Source: Bolinopsis microptera
Taxonomy: Eukaryota > Ctenophora > Tentaculata > Lobata > Bolinopsidae
DNA length: 64,000 bases
Direction of reading: 5' to 3'
Assembly: GCF_026151205.1 (NCBI RefSeq)
Contig: NC_087084.1
Location: 12,055,453 to 12,119,452, forward strand
Shown here: in pieces, positions 60,993 through 64,000 of the stretch
Layout of the letters: each line of letters begins with the position of its first letter
Numbering within the stretch: the first letter of the stretch is position 1
Position numbers and translations under genes: made by a program
The notes under the pieces: generated by a model
Database searches by the model: none
What the model was told of the DNA's origin: nothing
What the model saw: only the letters and a program-made list of their open reading frames with translations

Positions 60993-62083
60993 GTTCAGCT
61001 TCCTGTAATTGCGTTTGAATCTTTCTAAAATCACCTTTTAACTTAACTTTTGGTAATGAAAAGATTTATTTCTTTGCTGAAGTCTGTAAGTGAGCGTTTA
61101 AAACTTCACAGCTCGTCCTAATCATTACTAGTAAAACAAAGTATTTAGTAAAACAAAGTATTTAATTATTATATATTATTATAATACTAATCTTTACACG
61201 CGCCTATGTAATCTATGATAATATAAACGGGAACATTTTAATAAGAGACCAATTATAAGAGATCATTACAATATGATTGATGGCGTTATAACACTTATCA
61301 CCAGTCTTGAGGCTGTATAATTTATAATTTTATAACTTCTATATAAGACTGGTTTAAAGTTAATCATTATCATACTATAAACATATAAAGCGCTAAAAAA
61401 AACCTCTAACTCTGAGATCTGACATTATGAATTTGTAGTAGGTTCAGAAAGCGATATAGTACTGTATACTAACGCAAGCGGTAGAGTAAGATGGCGCCTA
61501 GCGCCGCCCCAATACAAGCTCCCTAGTTATGATCGTGAGTCACATGCAGAACAAGTGCAAAATGCAAATGCCAAATTGTATGTCATCTATATATCTCTTT
61601 ATGATCCAGATCAGTTATGTATGGAAATTGATTCGTTTCGAGTACCAATTATAGTGCCTGGGTTTTTCTTTAAAATGGGAAATAGCCGATTTAAGATGTG
61701 CATGATCTAAGATAAATGCAAGTTTTAGTCTAATTTTGATCTGCGATCAAACTCCGTGAAAATTTTAAACACTTCCTCTTCCTCCTATTGCTTAGACCTC
61801 TTAAATCTTTTTGATTTGGTACCTTTTTGATATCTGTATCATGACTCTTATTTCTGATTTTACATTTCCGTTCATTCTGTGTTCATGCTGCATCCTAACG
61901 TTTTAACAGTGGTTTTAGAGGAATTCAGTCAAAATAGCACCTACTTATAATAGGGCCCCTACAGTCACCATGTCCAAACTGTAACACTTTCATTTCAAAT
62001 CAATTTTGGTGCTCCAATCTAGCCTTGGAACCAAACCAATGAAATAACTTATTTTCACGAGGAAGAACGAGAATATTTTTCAG
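60993..62083. other. TRPM intron
   Basis: About 1.1 kb intron, AT-rich, no repeat or gene recognised. Confidence 0.6.
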
Positions 62084-62181
62084 ATTTTATGGAGATGCCA
62101 GAAGAGTCGTCGTGGACACAAAACGACAACACTATGCTCACAAAAAACAATGCTTTCGGAAAAATCACATTCGACGTTGAG
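62084..62181 (+). CDS. TRPM: TRPM channel, shared exon with AFGxIxF motif
   Basis: After acceptor ATATTTTTCAG the exon reads (D)FMEMPEESSWTQNDNTMLTK then NNAFGKITFDVE, ending GAG|GTCTGT. TRPM proteins carry the same order, a Trp, a spacer, then A-F-G-x-I-x-F, just before the LSDAT domain. The exon enters in phase 1 and leaves in phase 0. Confidence 0.88.
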
Positions 62182-62296
62182 GTCTGTACAGAAACTGCTG
62201 TTTCTACTTGAACTTCGACTTGATAGATGGCTTGTTTTACAAAATCATGACATCCTCATTTAGTGACTTAATTTTTTAATTTTTCTAGTTGAGTAT

Positions 62297-62356
62297 ATAA
62301 TTAGTAAGTCATTAGTAAGTAATTAGCAGGTAATTAGCAGGTAATTAGCAGGTAAT
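62297..62356. repeat. short tandem repeat (AATTAGCAGGT)n in TRPM intron
   Basis: Five or six 10-12-bp units (AATTAGTAAGT, AATTAGCAGGT) just before the next acceptor; each carries an AAGT/CAGGT sequence resembling a splice site. Confidence 0.8.
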
Positions 62357-62375
62357 TTATTGAGCTTGTTGTCAG

Positions 62376-62487
62376 GAGTGCTCAGAGGAAGCGCAGTATA
62401 TGAGAATAGCTAAAGACTACAGTGAGAAACCAAGAATTGAAATCCTTAAATCTCTCTTCGCTGATTTCTGGAAACTAGATGAACCAG
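62376..62487 (+). CDS. TRPM: TRPM channel, shared exon before LSDAT core
   Basis: Reads ECSEEAQYMRIAKDYSEKPR then IEILKSLFADFWKLDEP, ending CCAG|GTAAGA in phase 1. This matches the TRPM pattern [QK]-Y-x-R-[VI]-x-x-D-x-x-x-x-x-I-x-x-L-[LM]-x-x-x-W-x-L-x-x-P that precedes LLISV. Confidence 0.93.
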
Positions 62488-62649
62488 GTAAGATTAGATT
62501 GCAGCTTTTACTTTCATGTTCTTGGCATGTTTTCTTTCTTTAACAGTTTAGCCATTTAACAAAACTTAATTTGTGTTTTTCTAAGCTTTATAATTAGATT
62601 ATTAAATGCAGACAGTTTGACATGAGAAATTAACATAAATACATTTCAG

Positions 62650-62783
62650 ACTTGCTGATATCAGTCTCTGGAGGAGCCAAGAGTTTTAACGTACCTCAAG
62701 ACATCTGTGCTTCCTTTCAACAGGGACTGTTAAACGCTGCCCGGTCTACGAGAGCCTGGATTATTACTGGTGGACAGCATTGC
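62650..62783 (+). CDS. TRPM: TRPM channel, LSDAT/SLOG domain start
   Basis: After ACATTTCAG reads (D)LLISVSGGAKSFNVPQDI, ...FQQGLLNAARSTRAWIITGG and QHC, ending TGC|GTTAGT in phase 0. LISV-x-G-G-A-K-x-F and AW-[IV]-[IV]-T-G-G are the nucleotide-binding loops of the LSDAT (SLOG) domain, which in TRPM2 binds ADP-ribose. Where most TRPMs have G-[SG]-H-T/S this protein has GQHC. An intron hexamer array starts just after the donor. Confidence 0.96.
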
Positions 62784-62787
62784 GTTA

Positions 62788-62795
62788 GTTTCACA

Positions 62796-62887
<92 letters not shown>
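62788..62887. repeat. hexamer repeat (TTTCAC)n directly after a TRPM donor
   Basis: About 16 copies of TTTCAC begin within a few bases of the 5' splice site GTTAGT. The unit is a multiple of three, so the exon frame reads on as an artificial FTFT tail. Confidence 0.95.
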
Positions 62888-63299
62888 AAATTTTATAGTA
62901 CAATTTGTTGAAGTTTGATTAAGTCGCGTGCTGTAATTGAGTCTTCTTTAACGATTAGGACATTAGGTATAGAAAATTGTATAAATGACGATTGTCGCGC
63001 GAATACATGCTTTCAACAACAAAAAGTTCAAAAATCGGACGAAACAGTATACGAGCAAAGTATCATGATATTTAATAGTATTCAACTTGTTGTTAACTAT
63101 ATTAGGAAGCCTAAAAATATAATTAAATTAATACATTATTAGAACATTGTCATCACTGAGTCTATTCAGAAAAAAATTCTTGAAAGAATCATTATAAATT
63201 AGACTCATTAACACAACACGACTTAATCAGATTAATCAAAGTTATAAAGTTAATTTTCATAGTCTATAATAGTTAGTTAATCAATATAAATATTTGCAG

Positions 63300-63437
63300 G
63301 GTGTTATGAAACTAGTTGGCGGTGTAATAGGACAAAGTATTTCAACTACCAGAATACCTACCATTGGTGTGGGTAACTGGGGTAAGACGTGGAAGAACAA
63401 CCTGCTGGTTCACAATAGAAGTGGTCATTACGGTGGG
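63300..63437 (+). CDS. TRPM: TRPM channel, LSDAT domain, GVMK exon
   Basis: Reads GVMKLVGGVIGQSISTTRIP, TIGVGNWGKTWKNNLLVHNR and SGHYGG, ending GGG|GTATGT, phase 0 at both ends. G-V-M-K-x-V-G and I-G-[VI]-x-x-W-G are highly conserved TRPM segments that line the LSDAT nucleotide pocket. Confidence 0.96.
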
Positions 63438-63756
63438 GTATGTAAATCTCTGCTTCACTGCACTTGTGATTCATAAATATTAGATGTTCTAATTAGTTGC
63501 AGTTAATTTTTGTCGTTCTTCGATTGATCCTTCGTCTTGTTTTTATCACAAATTAACTGACTTAGTGCGAATCCTTAATTTTGCTTAATCAATTAAATTT
63601 GTATTTTCTCCAATTCATTGTTCATTGCACTGCATATGTTCCAAATATTTCTCCAAAAATATCTCCTTTCATAATAATAATAAATATAAACTCATGTTTA
63701 ATGTATATTAATTGTTTATCTCTTTAACTGATGATCTTAACCTGTTCCCTCAGCAG

Positions 63757-63847
63757 AGAGAAGCCACAACGTACCCAATAGAGCCCCCTGACAAGGGTTA
63801 TGCCACTCTTGACCCCAACCACACTCACCATTTTCTCGTGGATGACG
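63757..63847 (+). CDS. TRPM: TRPM channel, LSDAT domain, HFLVDDG exon
   Basis: After CTCAGCAG reads REATTYPIEPPDKGYATLDP then NHTHHFLVDDG, ending GACG|GTTAGT in phase 1. L-D-x-N-H-[ST]-H-F-[IL]-L-V-D-[DN]-G is a TRPM hallmark. The tandem CAGCAG acceptor could add one Gln (exon start 63754). The gene continues beyond the window; its ankyrin-like, transmembrane and coiled-coil parts are not here. Confidence 0.96.
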
Positions 63848-64000
63848 GTTAGTGCTCCCCAAATTCTGCTTCTAAGATGACTGCCAACTTTTAACTGCAT
63901 ATATTTTCTTGTTTTATTTTCACATTTTGCTCCTTTTGGTCAATTTGAAAATGTTATACCCAGCAGACTGGTGACGATTTTGATCATTGCAATTTAATTC
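63848..64000 (+). other. TRPM intron, cut by window end
   Basis: AT-rich intron beginning GTTAGT; the next exon lies outside. Confidence 0.8.

Overview
The window is animal genomic DNA: AT-rich, with GT-AG introns, many simple repeats and non-autonomous DNA transposons, and no bacterial-style gene packing. The species cannot be read from it; an invertebrate is likely, because the one gene recognised with confidence is a TRPM-family cation channel.

The right end (60280 to 64000) carries the first seven shared exons of that channel on the + strand: the W-x-x-x-x-I-x-x-R-E-C entry motif, an internal exon of conserved phase, and the nucleotide-sensing LSDAT/SLOG region (LLISVSGGAKSF, AWIITGG, GVMKLVGG, TIGVGNWG, HFLVDDG). 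The gene runs off the window before its membrane segments.

The preceding ~56 kb is the main discovery. It holds a series of separate + strand coding exons that share one design: an ATG start with a stop codon or non-coding sequence just upstream, an unrelated protein sequence, and a 5' splice site falling exactly after a complete codon (phase 0). The first shared TRPM exon has a phase-0 acceptor at 60279/60280. Good examples lie at 4611, 10837, 21392, 25611, 28098, 31523, 39474, 46294, 53061, 54265, 56785 and 58785; weaker ones at 24214, 41205, 50052, 50754 and 57681. The simplest reading is a TRPM locus with a large array of alternative first exons, each with its own promoter, giving one channel many interchangeable N-termini of 16 to 216 residues. 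The layout resembles UGT1A or clustered protocadherin genes. Splicing is inferred, not observed.

The long variable exons (25611, 28098, 31523, 39474) encode polar, probably disordered segments. Three of them carry repeated basophilic kinase motifs (RRxS/T), which suggests promoter choice could change how the channel is regulated.

Between the exons lie a piggyBac-like foldback element (1179-3861, TTAA flanks), a hAT element with a perfect 8-bp target duplication and a BED-finger remnant (29383-31080), several MITEs, long palindromes, a ~3.6-kb 50-bp minisatellite whose every unit carries a TATAAATA sequence and which ends directly at one first exon, and many short tandem arrays. Several arrays begin at, or copy, the 5' splice site of a coding exon. 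A decayed Sec24-like fragment lies near 47.4-47.7 kb.
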